Translations under genes and position numbers: made by a program
Notes under the pieces: generated by a model
Told to the model about the DNA's origin: nothing
What the model saw: only the letters and a program-made list of their open reading frames with translations
Database searches by the model: none
NCBI RefSeq assembly: GCF_023716925.1
Contig: NZ_JAMQQG010000035.1
Location: 1-39,264 of the forward strand
DNA from: Frankia sp. R82
Lineage (GTDB): Bacteria > Actinomycetota > Actinomycetes > Frankiales > Frankiaceae
Reading direction: 5' to 3'
DNA length: 39,264 nt
Shown: positions 8,513-16,590 of the stretch, one piece after another
Position numbering within the stretch: position 1 is the first letter of the stretch
How the letters are laid out: each line of letters starts with the position of its first letter

Positions 8513-9526
8513 GTGAGCGGATTACAGCTGGTAATGGGCGCGAGCGGTTTCCTCGGCTCGCATGTGACCCGGCAGTTGGCCGAGCGCGGCGACGAGGTGC
8601 GGGTGTGGATCCGGCCTTCCAGCTCGACCAAGGCGTTTGACGAGCTGCCCGTGCAGCGCCACCACGGCGAGCTCACCGATGATGCGGCGCTGCGCGAGGC
8701 GATGCGTGGCGTCGACACCGTCTACTACTGTGTCGTCGACACCCGGGCGTCGCTGCGGGACCCGGCGCCGCTGTTCGCAACGAACGTCGAGGGCCTGCGG
8801 CACGCGCTGGACGCCGCCGTTGAGGAGAAGGTGCGGCGGTTCGTCTTCTGCAGCACCGTCGGCACGATCGGCCTCGCCCCGGACGGCGGAGCGGCCAACG
8901 AGGACCACCCGCACACCTGGGCGCATCTGGGCGGGCCGTACATCCGGTCCCGGATCGACGCCGAGAAGCTCGTCCTGAGCTACTGCCGGGAGCGGGAGCT
9001 GCCGGGCGTGGTCCTGTGCGTGTCGACGACGTACGGCCCGCACGACTACGGCACCCCGCACGGCCAGATGGTGGCTGACGCGGCGCGGGGACGCATGCCG
9101 ATCCACTTCGGTGCCGCCTCGATGGAGGTCGTCGACATCCGGGATGCCGCCCGAGCGTTCCTGCTCGCCGCCGAGAAGGGGCGGGTCGGCGAGCGCTACA
9201 TCGTCAGCGAACGGTACCTGTCCTGGAAGGACGTACTGGTCACCGCCGCCGAGGCGGGCGGCGCGAAGCCGCCGCGGGTCGGCCTGCCGTTGCCCGTGCT
9301 GAAGGTCGTCGGCCGCGCCGGGGACGTCGTCGCCCGGGTGCTGCGCCGGGACGTCCTGATGAACAGCGTCACCGTCCGTCTCATGTACTTCATGCCACCG
9401 TTGGACCATGCCAAGGCGACGCGTGAGCTCGGCTGGCATCCGTCCCCGACGCTGGATGCCGTCCGCGAGGCCGCCGCGTTCCACCTCGCCCAGGACAGCC
9501 GGGACAAGGCCGACGCACCGCGGTAG
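8513..9526 (+). CDS. NAD(P)-dependent epimerase/dehydratase-type extended SDR
   Basis: GTG at 8513 with AAGGAG about 10 bases upstream; 337 residues. The Rossmann motif GASGFLGSH is at residues 9-17, and DTVYYCVVDTR and FVFCSTVGTIG (Ser114) follow the pattern of the HpnA / 3-beta-hydroxysteroid dehydrogenase / dihydroflavonol-reductase branch. The active-site tyrosine is Tyr143, but the partner position of the YxxxK motif is Arg147 (GPYIRSRIDAEK) rather than Lys. A basic residue is still there, so activity may be kept, but this is atypical. The substrate could be a sterol-like, hopanoid-linked or sugar compound. It is transcribed divergently from the nickel permease and stands about 160 bp before an MDR oxidoreductase on the same strand. 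Confidence 0.82.
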   Translation: MSGLQLVMGASGFLGSHVTRQLAERGDEVRVWIRPSSSTKAFDELPVQRHHGELTDDAALREAMRGVDTVYYCVVDTRASLRDPAPLFATNVEGLRHALDAAVEEKVRRFVFCSTVGTIGLAPDGGAANEDHPHTWAHLGGPYIRSRIDAEKLVLSYCRERELPGVVLCVSTTYGPHDYGTPHGQMVADAARGRMPIHFGAASMEVVDIRDAARAFLLAAEKGRVGERYIVSERYLSWKDVLVTAAEAGGAKPPRVGLPLPVLKVVGRAGDVVARVLRRDVLMNSVTVRLMYFMPPLDHAKATRELGWHPSPTLDAVREAAAFHLAQDSRDKADAPR

Positions 9527-9642
9527 CTCATCCCGCGATGTCCGTGCCCCGGCCCTGCCGGTCGCCTGGGCTTCCTGTTTCCCGGCGGGCGGGCGGGCGG
9601 ACGGCCGGTCCGGTGCTGGACAGTCATCTCGGATGGGGCTGT

Positions 9643-9654
9643 TCTGGTACCAGA
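9643..9654. promoter_or_regulatory. Palindromic operator candidate before the MDR gene
   Basis: TCTGGTACCAGA is a perfect 12-bp palindrome ending 33 bp before the start codon at 9688. It has the size and position of a repressor site for a dimeric regulator. No regulator gene is adjacent. Confidence 0.4.
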
Positions 9655-9687
9655 CGGCGCCTGACGCCGTGACCCCAGGGAGAGTTC

Positions 9688-10608
9688 GTGCTGGCACTCG
9701 TTTACGACCCGGATCAGCCGGCCGGTCTGCGGCTCGACCGGGTGGCGGATCCGGTGCCCGGCCCCGGCGAGGTGCTGGTCGAGGTGCGGGCGGTCTCGTT
9801 GAACCATGGCGAGGTGGCCCACCGCGCAGGTCGGGCGAAGCCTGGCGCGGTGCACGGCTGGGATGCCGCCGGCGTCGTCGTCGTCTCGGCCGCGGATGGT
9901 TCCGGACCGCCGCCGGGCACCCCGGTGGTGACCTTCGGCTGGGCCGGCGGCTGGGCCGGCCTGCGCACAGTGTCGACGGCGGAGCTGGCGGTGCTGCCCG
10001 TCGGTCTCGATCTGGGCGTGGCGGCCGCGCTGCCCGTGGCCGGGGTGACCGCGCTGCGGGCGGTCCGCCGGCTGGGCGCGGTCCTTGGCCGGCGGGTGCT
10101 GGTTACCGGTGCAGCCGGTGGGGTGGGGCGGTTCGCCGTGCAGCTGGCCGCTCGGGCCGGTGCGGACGTGGTCGCCTCGGTCAGCACTCCCGCCCGCGGC
10201 GCGGGCCTGGAACGGCTTGGCGCCACCGAGATCGTCCTGGGCCCGGCAGGTGTCACCAGCCCGGTGCACGGGGTGCTGGACAATGTCGGCGGGGCTCAGC
10301 TCGCCGACGCGTTCGTCCGGCTCGAACCGACCGGGGTCGCGCTGGCCATCGGCAACGCCTCCGGTGAGCCGACCATCCTCGACTTCGGTTCGGTGTGGCT
10401 CGAGGCGAAGGGCAAGCGGATCGAACCGTTCATCATGGGCTCCGGGCTGGCCGAGGATCTTGCCTATCTCGTTCGTCTGCTCGATCAGGGCCAGCTGGAC
10501 CCGCAGATCGGCTGGCGCGGCCCCTGGGAGCAGGCGGCGGAGGCGGCCGAGGCGCTGCTCTCGCGCCAGGTCGCCGGCAAGGCTGTCCTCGAACTCCCGG
10601 CGAACTGA
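9688..10608 (+). CDS. Zinc-independent MDR oxidoreductase (quinone-oxidoreductase-like)
   Basis: GTG at 9688 with CAGGGAGAG upstream; 306 residues, the usual length for short quinone-oxidoreductase-like members of the medium-chain dehydrogenase family. The GroES-like N-domain (PGPGEVLVEVRAVSLNHGE) lacks the zinc-binding Cys/His/Glu set. The nucleotide-binding motif is GAAGGVG (residues 141-147) of the NADPH type. It would reduce quinones or alpha,beta-unsaturated carbonyls in the cytoplasm. A stem-loop follows the stop codon, so the gene is probably monocistronic. A perfect palindrome lies in its promoter region. Confidence 0.88.
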   Translation: MLALVYDPDQPAGLRLDRVADPVPGPGEVLVEVRAVSLNHGEVAHRAGRAKPGAVHGWDAAGVVVVSAADGSGPPPGTPVVTFGWAGGWAGLRTVSTAELAVLPVGLDLGVAAALPVAGVTALRAVRRLGAVLGRRVLVTGAAGGVGRFAVQLAARAGADVVASVSTPARGAGLERLGATEIVLGPAGVTSPVHGVLDNVGGAQLADAFVRLEPTGVALAIGNASGEPTILDFGSVWLEAKGKRIEPFIMGSGLAEDLAYLVRLLDQGQLDPQIGWRGPWEQAAEAAEALLSRQVAGKAVLELPAN

Positions 10609-10618
10609 ACCGGCCAGG

Positions 10619-10658
10619 GCCTCTGGTGATCCACCGGAGATCGCCGGTCACCAGAGGC
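10619..10658 (+). terminator. Stem-loop terminator after the MDR gene
   Basis: GCCTCTGGTGA at 10619-10629 pairs perfectly with TCACCAGAGGC at 10648-10658, and inner CCGG/CCGG bases extend the fold. It starts 10 bp after the stop codon and lacks a T-tract, as is common in actinomycetes. Confidence 0.65.
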
Positions 10659-10659
10659 G

Positions 10660-11240
10660 GGAGCGGGCCGGGCCTGACCCTGTACGCGGGGTCGGAGCGC
10701 GGGCAGGAGTGGCGGCTGGGTCGCCCGCGGCCTGCCGGCCGGCCGGTTCGCGCGCGACCCGGTCGGCGTGCGCCCGCTCGTCCGCGGCCCGTGGTCGACC
10801 AGCGTCGACGTCGTGGGCAAAGCCAGGAGGAGGCCGACCAGACCCAGTGCCACGGCGAGGCGCCGGATCCACCCCCACAGGGCCAGTCCCAGGACGGTCC
10901 CGGCCGGGCTGGCTCTCTCGACCGTTTCGGTGAAGGCCGCCATCCAGGCGACGTAGGTCTGCCACCGCCGACGGACATGAGAACGAAATGGACTGCGATC
11001 GCGTGGTAATGGGTGTCGGTGGGCGTTGCAGAAAGCGCGAAGGCGACGTTCACGGCATGATCATCATGGCGAGGGTGGTGAAGGGGAAGCCGTAGTTCCG
11101 GATGATCTGGGTCACGACCGCATCCTCGGTGTACAGCGCGTAGTACAGGTAGATCGTGCTGATGACCACGACGGTCAGGTGAAACTGGCGGTGACGAAGG
11201 GGCGGATACCGACCTGGCGCCGCCGGAGGCGGCGTACACC
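10660..11240 (-). pseudogene. Frameshifted, internally deleted MFS transporter relic
   Basis: Read on the minus strand, pieces of one membrane protein appear in different frames. Around 11170-11050 the frame gives TVVVISTIYLYYALYTEDAV and then TQIIRNYGFPFTTLAMMIMP, followed by a stop. Around 10960-10790 another frame gives WQTYVAWMAAFTETVERASP, GTVLGLALWGWIRRLAVALG and LVGLLLALP. Further on, the frame shifts again to a charged VDHGPRADERAHADRVAREP stretch. The order resembles an actinobacterial MFS family in which TETVE-x5-A-x-x-TGLA-WGW is a conserved block preceding a cytoplasmic insertion; that resemblance is from memory. The middle of the protein is missing and no start is found, so it is a dead gene. 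No intact CDS occupies 10609-11500. Confidence 0.5.
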
Positions 11241-11501
11241 GCTGGGCGCCTCCCGCGGATGGACAGCGGAACCTTGCGCCGTCAGCTCCATGGGTTTTCC
11301 TGCCCAGTCCTGGAGAGAAAGAGAGAAAGGCCGAGGCGAGACGCGGTCTGTCTGCCGGTCTCCGATGGCTTCCGGCAGACAGGCCGGCGACCGTTATGGT
11401 GCGAGAGAATAGGCAGCCGGCGGGTCGCCGGACAACCTGGAATGCGCTCGTGTACGCGCGGTATGGTGGTCAATGATGACGGGTGGTGGATGTGTGTGAC
11501 G

Positions 11502-11942
11502 ATGCGGTCGAGCGGTGGCCTGCGGTCGCCTGGCCGAGACCGGCCACTGTTTCTCTATGACGGGGACTGCGGGTTCTGCACTCGGTCGGCCCGGTTCCTC
11601 CGGTCCGAGGTGCGGCCGGCGGTCGACATCGAACCCTGGCAGCGGATGCCACTGGCCGAGCTGGGCGTGAGCGAACGGGAAGCCGGCCGCGCCGTGCAGT
11701 GGATCGGTGTGGACGGGCGGCGTGCGTCCGGTGCGGCGGCGATCGCCCTGATCCTCCGCCGATCGCGCCGAGCCGGCCGAGCCGGGTCCGCGTGGCGGAT
11801 CGCCGGATGGATCATGTCCTTTCCGCCGCTCTGTTGGCTGGCCGCCGGGGTGTACCGGCTGGTGGCCACCCATCGCCACCGACTGCCGGGTGCCACGGAC
11901 GGGTGCGCCGTCGCGCCCGTTGCACCTGGCGGTCACGGATGA
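11502..11942 (+). CDS. DCC-family thiol-disulfide oxidoreductase-like protein (DUF393)
   Basis: The signature D-G-D-C-G-F-C (residues 20-26 with the ATG at 11502) defines the DCC/DUF393 family. It is followed by the usual R-F-L then W-Q-R-M block and a hydrophobic C-terminal segment, totalling 146 residues. The two cysteines form a CxxC redox motif and the fold is thioredoxin-like. The biochemical role of the family is poorly known. ATG codons at 11442, 11463 and 11490 in the same frame are possible starts; no strong ribosome-binding site decides, and 11502 is chosen because family members start about 10-20 residues before the motif. It stands alone before the receptor array. Confidence 0.75.
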   Translation: MRSSGGLRSPGRDRPLFLYDGDCGFCTRSARFLRSEVRPAVDIEPWQRMPLAELGVSEREAGRAVQWIGVDGRRASGAAAIALILRRSRRAGRAGSAWRIAGWIMSFPPLCWLAAGVYRLVATHRHRLPGATDGCAVAPVAPGGHG

Positions 11943-12037
11943 CGTCCGGTCGAGGCGGTCAGGGGTGATGGGAGGACAGGGGCTCCCGCACAGACCATGT
12001 GCGCTACAAACCTGGCATATCCGATCTATCGGCCTAG

Positions 12038-12201
12038 TACAAGTTGCTCCCCAGATGCGCGCTGTGTCAGCATGCACTGCCCGCGCAGGGTAGGTTTCGG
12101 GCCAGCTGTGACATGCGTGGTTTGCCGTGTGCGGGCCTGCTCCGACCTCCGTACCCTGGCGCCGGCAGTGTGGAGCGACGGACGCAGAGACTAGGAATCG
12201 T
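12038..12201 (+). promoter_or_regulatory. Leader 1 of the receptor array
   Basis: TACAAGT (12038-12044) occupies the same place as TATAAGT and TAGAAGT in the other two leaders and may be the -10 region. A 12-codon ORF starts 10 bases later. The 3' end GGAGCGACGGAC...CTAGGAAT directly before the receptor ATG is shared with leaders 2 and 3. The middle has diverged. Confidence 0.5.
12055..12093 (+). CDS. Leader peptide candidate 1 (12 residues)
   Basis: ATG CGC GCT GTG TCA... encodes MRAVSACTARAG and ends at a TAG, 108 bp before the receptor gene. It has no ribosome-binding site and begins about 10 bases after a possible -10 element, so a leaderless start is plausible. Counterparts in leaders 2 and 3 begin MYAVS. 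Translation is not shown. Confidence 0.35.
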   Translation: MRAVSACTARAG

Positions 12202-13551
12202 ATGCGCACAGTTTGGAATCGTTTAAGTGCACGTGGTCACCGCGATGTTTCGGGGCGGCCACGGTCCGGGCGGCGGGGGGCTCGTACCAGCGCTGCCGTG
12301 GCGGCAGTGTCCGCAGGAGTGCTGCTGGCGGTGACGGCTGGCTGCAGCAGCAGTGGTGGCGGTAGTGACGGCGGCGGTGGCAGCGGGGGATCCACGGCGA
12401 GTGCCGCGGACAACGCCGCGCTGCTCGGTCCGGTGGCGCGGGCAACCGGTGCGCCGGTGAAGGTCGGGTTCATCTCGGACGGCAAGGCTCCGGCCAGCGA
12501 CTCGTCGATCGAGCTGCGGGTGGCGGACGCGACGGTCAAGTACCTCAACGAGCGCAAGTCCGGTCTTGGTGGCCGGCCGATCCAGCTGGTCAAGTGTGAG
12601 ACGGCGAACGACCCGAGCAAGGGCGCCGACTGCGCGAACCAGGTGATTGAGCAGAAGGTCGCGGCGGTGGTGGTGGGTGCCTCCGCGGTGGCGCAGGCGA
12701 TCTGGACCCCGCTGCATGCGGCCAAGGTCCCGGTGCTGTTCTTCTCCACGAACGACCCGCAACAGCTCCAGGACGCCCAGTCGACCTTCAGCCTGGGTGA
12801 CGCGACCGGTGTTGTGACCGGTGGGATTCAGCCGTTGGCCGAGAAGACGAAGAGCAAGACCCTGACCGGTGTCATCATTGACGTCCCGCCGGCGCTGACC
12901 CAGTTCACGGGCGAGACCGCGGCGGTTCTGAAGAAGGCGGGGATCAAGCTGAAGCTGATCCCGATTCCGCTGGGTACCGCGGACATGACCCCGCAGTTGC
13001 AGAGCCTGTCCGGGGACGCGCCGGGCGTCGTCGAGGTTGTCGGTAACGACGCGTTCTGCATCAGCGCGTTCAACGCTCTGCGTACGGCTGGTTTCACCGG
13101 CCCGTACTTCGCGGTCTCCCAGTGCATCACGGACGCGACCCGCAAGGCGGTTCCGGCGGACGTGCTGGAGCGGGTCACGATCAACGCGGCTTCGCCGGTG
13201 GGCGTGGACAACCCGTCGACCCGTCTCTACAAGGCGGTCGTGGCGGCCTATGGCAAGGACATCGACGTCGACGACTCCGGCGGCATGAACATGTTCGCGG
13301 AGCTGAGCGCGTTCCAGACCGCGCTGGCGGACATCAAGGGCGACATCACGCCGGCCACGGTCATCTCGACCTTCAAGTCGATGCCGGAGAAGGACATCCC
13401 GGGTGGCGGTGGGCTGAAGTTCCGCTGCAACGGCAAGGCCTACCCGACCAGGCCGGCCGTCTGCATCCGGGGTGGTCTGACCGCGAAGCTTGACGGTAAG
13501 GGCCACCCGTCCGCATACCAGGTCGTCGGCTACAGCCCGATCCCCTCCTAA
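12202..13551 (+). CDS. Branched-chain-amino-acid-type ABC substrate-binding lipoprotein, copy 1
   Basis: ATG at 12202 gives 449 residues. A long n-region with twin-arginine-like basic residues (SGRRGARTS) is followed by a hydrophobic core and a lipobox ending at Cys48 (VTAGC), then a Gly/Ser linker. The mature part follows the Peripla_BP_6 (Leu/Ile/Val-binding) fold, with GFISDGKAPASDSSIELRVA and AVVVGASAVAQAIWTPLHAA as the first half and paired cysteines later on. It is anchored outside the membrane and delivers a ligand to the LivHMG/LivF transporter encoded downstream. The ligand may be an amino acid, amide or other small molecule. Its last two thirds are identical in DNA to copy 2. Confidence 0.92.
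   Translation: MRTVWNRLSARGHRDVSGRPRSGRRGARTSAAVAAVSAGVLLAVTAGCSSSGGGSDGGGGSGGSTASAADNAALLGPVARATGAPVKVGFISDGKAPASDSSIELRVADATVKYLNERKSGLGGRPIQLVKCETANDPSKGADCANQVIEQKVAAVVVGASAVAQAIWTPLHAAKVPVLFFSTNDPQQLQDAQSTFSLGDATGVVTGGIQPLAEKTKSKTLTGVIIDVPPALTQFTGETAAVLKKAGIKLKLIPIPLGTADMTPQLQSLSGDAPGVVEVVGNDAFCISAFNALRTAGFTGPYFAVSQCITDATRKAVPADVLERVTINAASPVGVDNPSTRLYKAVVAAYGKDIDVDDSGGMNMFAELSAFQTALADIKGDITPATVISTFKSMPEKDIPGGGGLKFRCNGKAYPTRPAVCIRGGLTAKLDGKGHPSAYQVVGYSPIPS
12831..13464 (+). repeat. 634-bp block identical to 14613-15246
   Basis: From the base after the codon change CAG/CTG at 12828-12830 to CTGC at 13461-13464, receptor copies 1 and 2 read the same base for base, including all synonymous sites. 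Both flanks carry many differences. The partner block lies exactly 1782 bp downstream. This indicates recent gene conversion or unequal crossing-over. Confidence 0.85.
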
Positions 13552-13569
13552 ACGGTTCCCTCGCCGGAG

Positions 13570-13671
13570 GGCGGCTCCGGTCGGCTCTGATCCCGGCCGA
13601 CCCTGAGCCGCCCCCTGACGACCTCGCCACAGGTCGCGCGATCACGCATTGTGACCGCGCGACCTGTGGCG
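13570..13671 (+). terminator. Double stem-loop after receptor copy 1
   Basis: The first hairpin (GGCGGCTC at 13570-13577 with GAGCCGCC at 13605-13612, plus GGTCGG/CCGACC inside) is homologous to the one after copy 2. The second is a perfect 16-bp stem, CGCCACAGGTCGCGCG (13625-13640) with 13656-13671. Together they should stop transcription or protect the 3' end of the receptor mRNA. Confidence 0.75.
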
Positions 13672-13711
13672 TTTCGCGCCGGGTGTAATGATCGGCCGTG
13701 CGGCGGGCTCT

Positions 13712-13743
13712 GTCTCCAGCGTTCCTAGTCTCCAGCGTTCCTA
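13712..13743 (+). repeat. 16-bp perfect direct repeat
   Basis: GTCTCCAGCGTTCCTA occurs twice in a row at 13712-13727 and 13728-13743, in the spacer between receptor copies 1 and 2. Confidence 0.85.
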
Positions 13744-13774
13744 CCGGCGAGTAGTTAATGCAGAAACCTGGGCC

Positions 13775-13800
13775 GTTGATCTTATAAATTTTCGATCAAC
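13775..13800. promoter_or_regulatory. AT-rich inverted repeat upstream of leader 2
   Basis: GTTGATC (13775-13781) and GATCAAC (13794-13800) flank a 12-base AT-rich centre. The block 13750-13825 is strikingly AT-rich for this genome. It lies just upstream of the possible -10 element of leader 2 and could be an operator or upstream promoter element; leaders 1 and 3 lack it. Confidence 0.35.
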
Positions 13801-13810
13801 AAATCTGCCG

Positions 13811-13980
13811 TATAAGTGAGATTTGCGTCTCAATGTATGCCGTGTCACACTCCCCTGACCCGACGGGGTGTCATCCGGGCTAGTTGGACGCGCGCGGCCT
13901 GCCGCGGGGCCCGGTCCGTGCGCTGTCACCTCAGGTGCCAGCGAGGCGGAGCGACGGACAAGCAGACTAGGGATCGCATG
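13811..13980 (+). promoter_or_regulatory. Leader 2 of the receptor array
   Basis: It contains TATAAGT (13811-13817), a 16-codon ORF (13833-13883) and the conserved 3' box GGAGCGACGGACAAGCAGAC-TAGGGAT before the ATG at 13981. TAGGGA is the only ribosome-binding-like element in front of the gene. Confidence 0.5.
13833..13883 (+). CDS. Leader peptide candidate 2 (16 residues)
   Basis: It encodes MYAVSHSPDPTGCHPG and ends at a TAG, 97 bp before the receptor start. It shares MYAVS and G-C-H-x-G with leader 3 at matching positions. Whether it is translated is unknown. Confidence 0.35.
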   Translation: MYAVSHSPDPTGCHPG

Positions 13981-15333
13981 CGCACATTTGGAATTCAGTT
14001 AGGCACGCTTGGTCATCGTGGTGCGTCGGGGCAGGCCCGGTCCGGGCGGCGTGGGCCTCGCACCACTGCGGCCGTGGCCGCGGTGTCCGTGGGGGTGCTG
14101 CTGGCGGTGGCGGCCGGCTGTAGTAGTAGCAGCGGCAGCGGCGGCGGTGGTGATGGCGGCAGCAGCGGGGGAGCCACGGCGAGTGCCTCGAGCAGCGCGG
14201 CGCTGCTGGGCCCGGTGGCGCGGGCAACCGGTGCGCCGGTGAAGATCGCTCTGATCTCGGACGGCAAGGCTCCGGCCAGCGACTCGTCGATCGAGCTGCG
14301 GGTGGCGTCCGCGACGGTCAAGTACCTCAACGAGCGCAAGTCCGGTCTTGGTGGCCGGCCGATCCAGCTCACCACGTGTGAGACGGCGAACGACCCGAGC
14401 AAGGGCACCGACTGCGGCAACCGGGCGGTCGAGCAGAAGGTCGCGGCGGTGGTGGTGGGTGCCTCCGCGGTGGCGCAGGCGATCTGGACCCCGGTGCACG
14501 CGGCCAAGATCCCGGTGTTGTTCTTCTCCACGAACGACCCGCAACAGCTCCAGGACGCCCAGTCGACCTTCAGCCTGGGTGATGGCACTGGTGTCGTGGC
14601 CGGTGGGATTCTGCCGTTGGCCGAGAAGACGAAGAGCAAGACCCTGACCGGTGTCATCATTGACGTCCCGCCGGCGCTGACCCAGTTCACGGGCGAGACC
14701 GCGGCGGTTCTGAAGAAGGCGGGGATCAAGCTGAAGCTGATCCCGATTCCGCTGGGTACCGCGGACATGACCCCGCAGTTGCAGAGCCTGTCCGGGGACG
14801 CGCCGGGCGTCGTCGAGGTTGTCGGTAACGACGCGTTCTGCATCAGCGCGTTCAACGCTCTGCGTACGGCTGGTTTCACCGGCCCGTACTTCGCGGTCTC
14901 CCAGTGCATCACGGACGCGACCCGCAAGGCGGTTCCGGCGGACGTGCTGGAGCGGGTCACGATCAACGCGGCTTCGCCGGTGGGCGTGGACAACCCGTCG
15001 ACCCGTCTCTACAAGGCGGTCGTGGCGGCCTATGGCAAGGACATCGACGTCGACGACTCCGGCGGCATGAACATGTTCGCGGAGCTGAGCGCGTTCCAGA
15101 CCGCGCTGGCGGACATCAAGGGCGACATCACGCCGGCCACGGTCATCTCGACCTTCAAGTCGATGCCGGAGAAGGACATCCCGGGTGGCGGTGGGCTGAA
15201 GTTCCGCTGCAACGGCAAGGCCTACCCGACCAGGCCGGCCGTCTGCGCCCGGGGTGGTCTGGTCGCGAAGCTTGACGGTAAGGGCCAGCCGGCCGCATAC
15301 CAGGTCGTCGGCTACAGCCCGATCCCCTCCTAA
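13981..15333 (+). CDS. Branched-chain-amino-acid-type ABC substrate-binding lipoprotein, copy 2
   Basis: ATG at 13981 gives 450 residues, with a lipobox Cys at position 48 (VAAGC) and a Gly/Ser-rich linker. The sequence is collinear with copy 1. Differences are concentrated in the signal peptide, the linker and the first lobe (for example KIALISDG versus KVGFISDG, TTCETANDPSKGTDCGNRAV versus VKCETANDPSKGADCANQVI). From residue about 212 to 422 the two are identical at DNA level. The different first lobe could alter ligand range while the second lobe and the contact with the permease stay the same. It probably has its own promoter (leader 2) and terminator. Confidence 0.92.
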   Translation, partial: RTFGIQLGTLGHRGASGQARSGRRGPRTTAAVAAVSVGVLLAVAAGCSSSSGSGGGGDGGSSGGATASASSSAALLGPVARATGAPVKIALISDGKAPASDSSIELRVASATVKYLNERKSGLGGRPIQLTTCETANDPSKGTDCGNRAVEQKVAAVVVGASAVAQAIWTPVHAAKIPVLFFSTNDPQQLQDAQSTFSLGDGTGVVAGGILPLAEKTKSKTLTGVIIDVPPALTQFTGETAAVLKKAGIKLKLIPIPLGTADMTPQLQSLSGDAPGVVEVVGNDAFCISAFNALRTAGFTGPYFAVSQCITDATRKAVPADVLERVTINAASPVGVDNPSTRLYKAVVAAYGKDIDVDDSGGMNMFAELSAFQTALADIKGDITPATVISTFKSMPEKDIPGGGGLKFRCNGKAYPTRPAVCARGGLVAKLDGKGQPAAYQVVGYSPIPS

Positions 15334-15356
15334 GTAGTTCCTCCGCAGGAGGAGGT

Positions 15357-15391
15357 GGCTCCGGGCCGGGTCTTGATCCCGGCCCGGAGCC
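15357..15391 (+). terminator. Terminator after receptor copy 2
   Basis: A perfect 14-bp stem, GGCTCCGGGCCGGG (15357-15370) pairing with 15378-15391 around a 7-base loop TCTTGAT, starts 24 bp after the stop codon. Confidence 0.75.
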
Positions 15392-15394
15392 GCA

Positions 15395-16360
15395 CCCCGG
15401 GCGACAGGGGGCTCGTGCCGGCGTGGCCGTGGCGGCGGCGTCCGTGGCGGCGGTGTCCGTGGGGTGCTGCTGGCGGTGGCGGCCGGCTGTAACGAGCGCC
15501 GTTCCGGTATCGGTGGTCGGCGGATCCAGCTGGTCACATGTGAGACGGTGATCGATCAGCTCAAGGTTGCCCAGTCGATCTTCTCGCTGGGTGACCCGAC
15601 CGGTGTCGTGACCGGGGGGATTCGGCTTCCGGCCGAGAGGGCGAAGACCAGGAATCTCGACCGGTGACCTCATCGGTGTACCGCCGGCGCCGGCCCAGTT
15701 CCGGGGCGCGGCCGGGAGGTTCTGGGGAAGGTCGGGATCACGCTGAAGTTGGTTCCGATTCCGCTGGGTATCGCAAACCCGACCCTGTGGTTACGGGATC
15801 CGTCCGAAAGTGCACACAATGTCATCGAGGTCGTCGGTGGCGACGCGTTCCGCATCGGAACGTTCAACGTTCTGTGTAAGGCTGGTTTCGCGGGCCCGCT
15901 CTTCTCGGCCTCCCGGTGCATCACGGGCGCGAGCCGCAGGGCGGTCCCGGGAGATGCGCCGGAACGGGTCACGACCAACGCGTTCTCGCCGGTGGGCATC
16001 GACAACCCGTCGACCCGGCTCCACGAGGCCGGCGTGGCGGCCTATGGCAACAACATCGACACCGATGACGCCAGTGACATGAACATGTTCGCGGAGCTGA
16101 GCCCGTTCCAGACCGCGCTGGCGGACATCAGGGGTGATGTCACCCCGGCCAGGATTGCCCCGGCAAGGATCATCCCGGCGTTGCGGTCGATGCCGGAGCA
16201 GGAGATCCCGGGCGGCGGTGACCTGAGGTTCCGCTGCAACGGCGAGGCCTACCCGGCCACGCCTGCGGTGTCCTCCCATGGCGGTCTGACCGGGCAGCTC
16301 AACGACAAGGGCCAGCCGGCCTCCTACCGGATCGTCGGCTACACCCCGATCCCCTCCTGA
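15395..16360 (+). pseudogene. Substrate-binding protein copy 3, decayed
   Basis: Homology to copies 1 and 2 begins inside the signal-peptide coding region directly after the copy 2 terminator, so promoter, leader and start codon are gone. The frame then reads LLAVAAGCNERRSGIGGRRI, joining the lipobox straight to a segment that is about 60 residues further on in copy 1. A second deletion removes about 45 residues (CETVIDQLKVAQSIFSLGD). A frameshift follows near 15665. From 15749 the frame is open again to the normal end (...YRIVGYTPIPS) but with many substitutions. It cannot make a receptor. An internal 203-codon ORF from 15749 could be translated only as a fragment. Confidence 0.85.
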
Positions 16361-16414
16361 GTAGGTCCCCGCTGGCCGGCGGCGGCCCCGGGGGCGGGCC
16401 TGATCCAGCGGCCC

Positions 16415-16437
16415 GGCCCAGGGCGCTTCCCTGGGCC
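16415..16437 (+). terminator. Hairpin after receptor relic 3
   Basis: GGCCCAGGG-CGCTT-CCCTGGGCC is a perfect 9-bp stem-loop, placed like the terminators of the intact copies. Confidence 0.55.
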
Positions 16438-16590
16438 ACGCGGCTGCGGCGCGGGTGACATTGCTGTACACCGCACCCCGCACCCGCCGTTGCGGTGGAA
16501 CCCGGACTCCGCTACTGCCACAGGCGAACGCGGCTGCCGTTTGGGGCGGACAACGCTACCTGGCTCGGCGCACCTGATCCTTCTTCTTGG

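Noticed and set aside
12202-16360. Receptor copy 3 as a functional short binding protein (ORF 15749-16360)
   Set aside because: It lacks the signal peptide, lipobox and first lobe; the flanking sequence shows deletions and a frameshift relative to copies 1 and 2.
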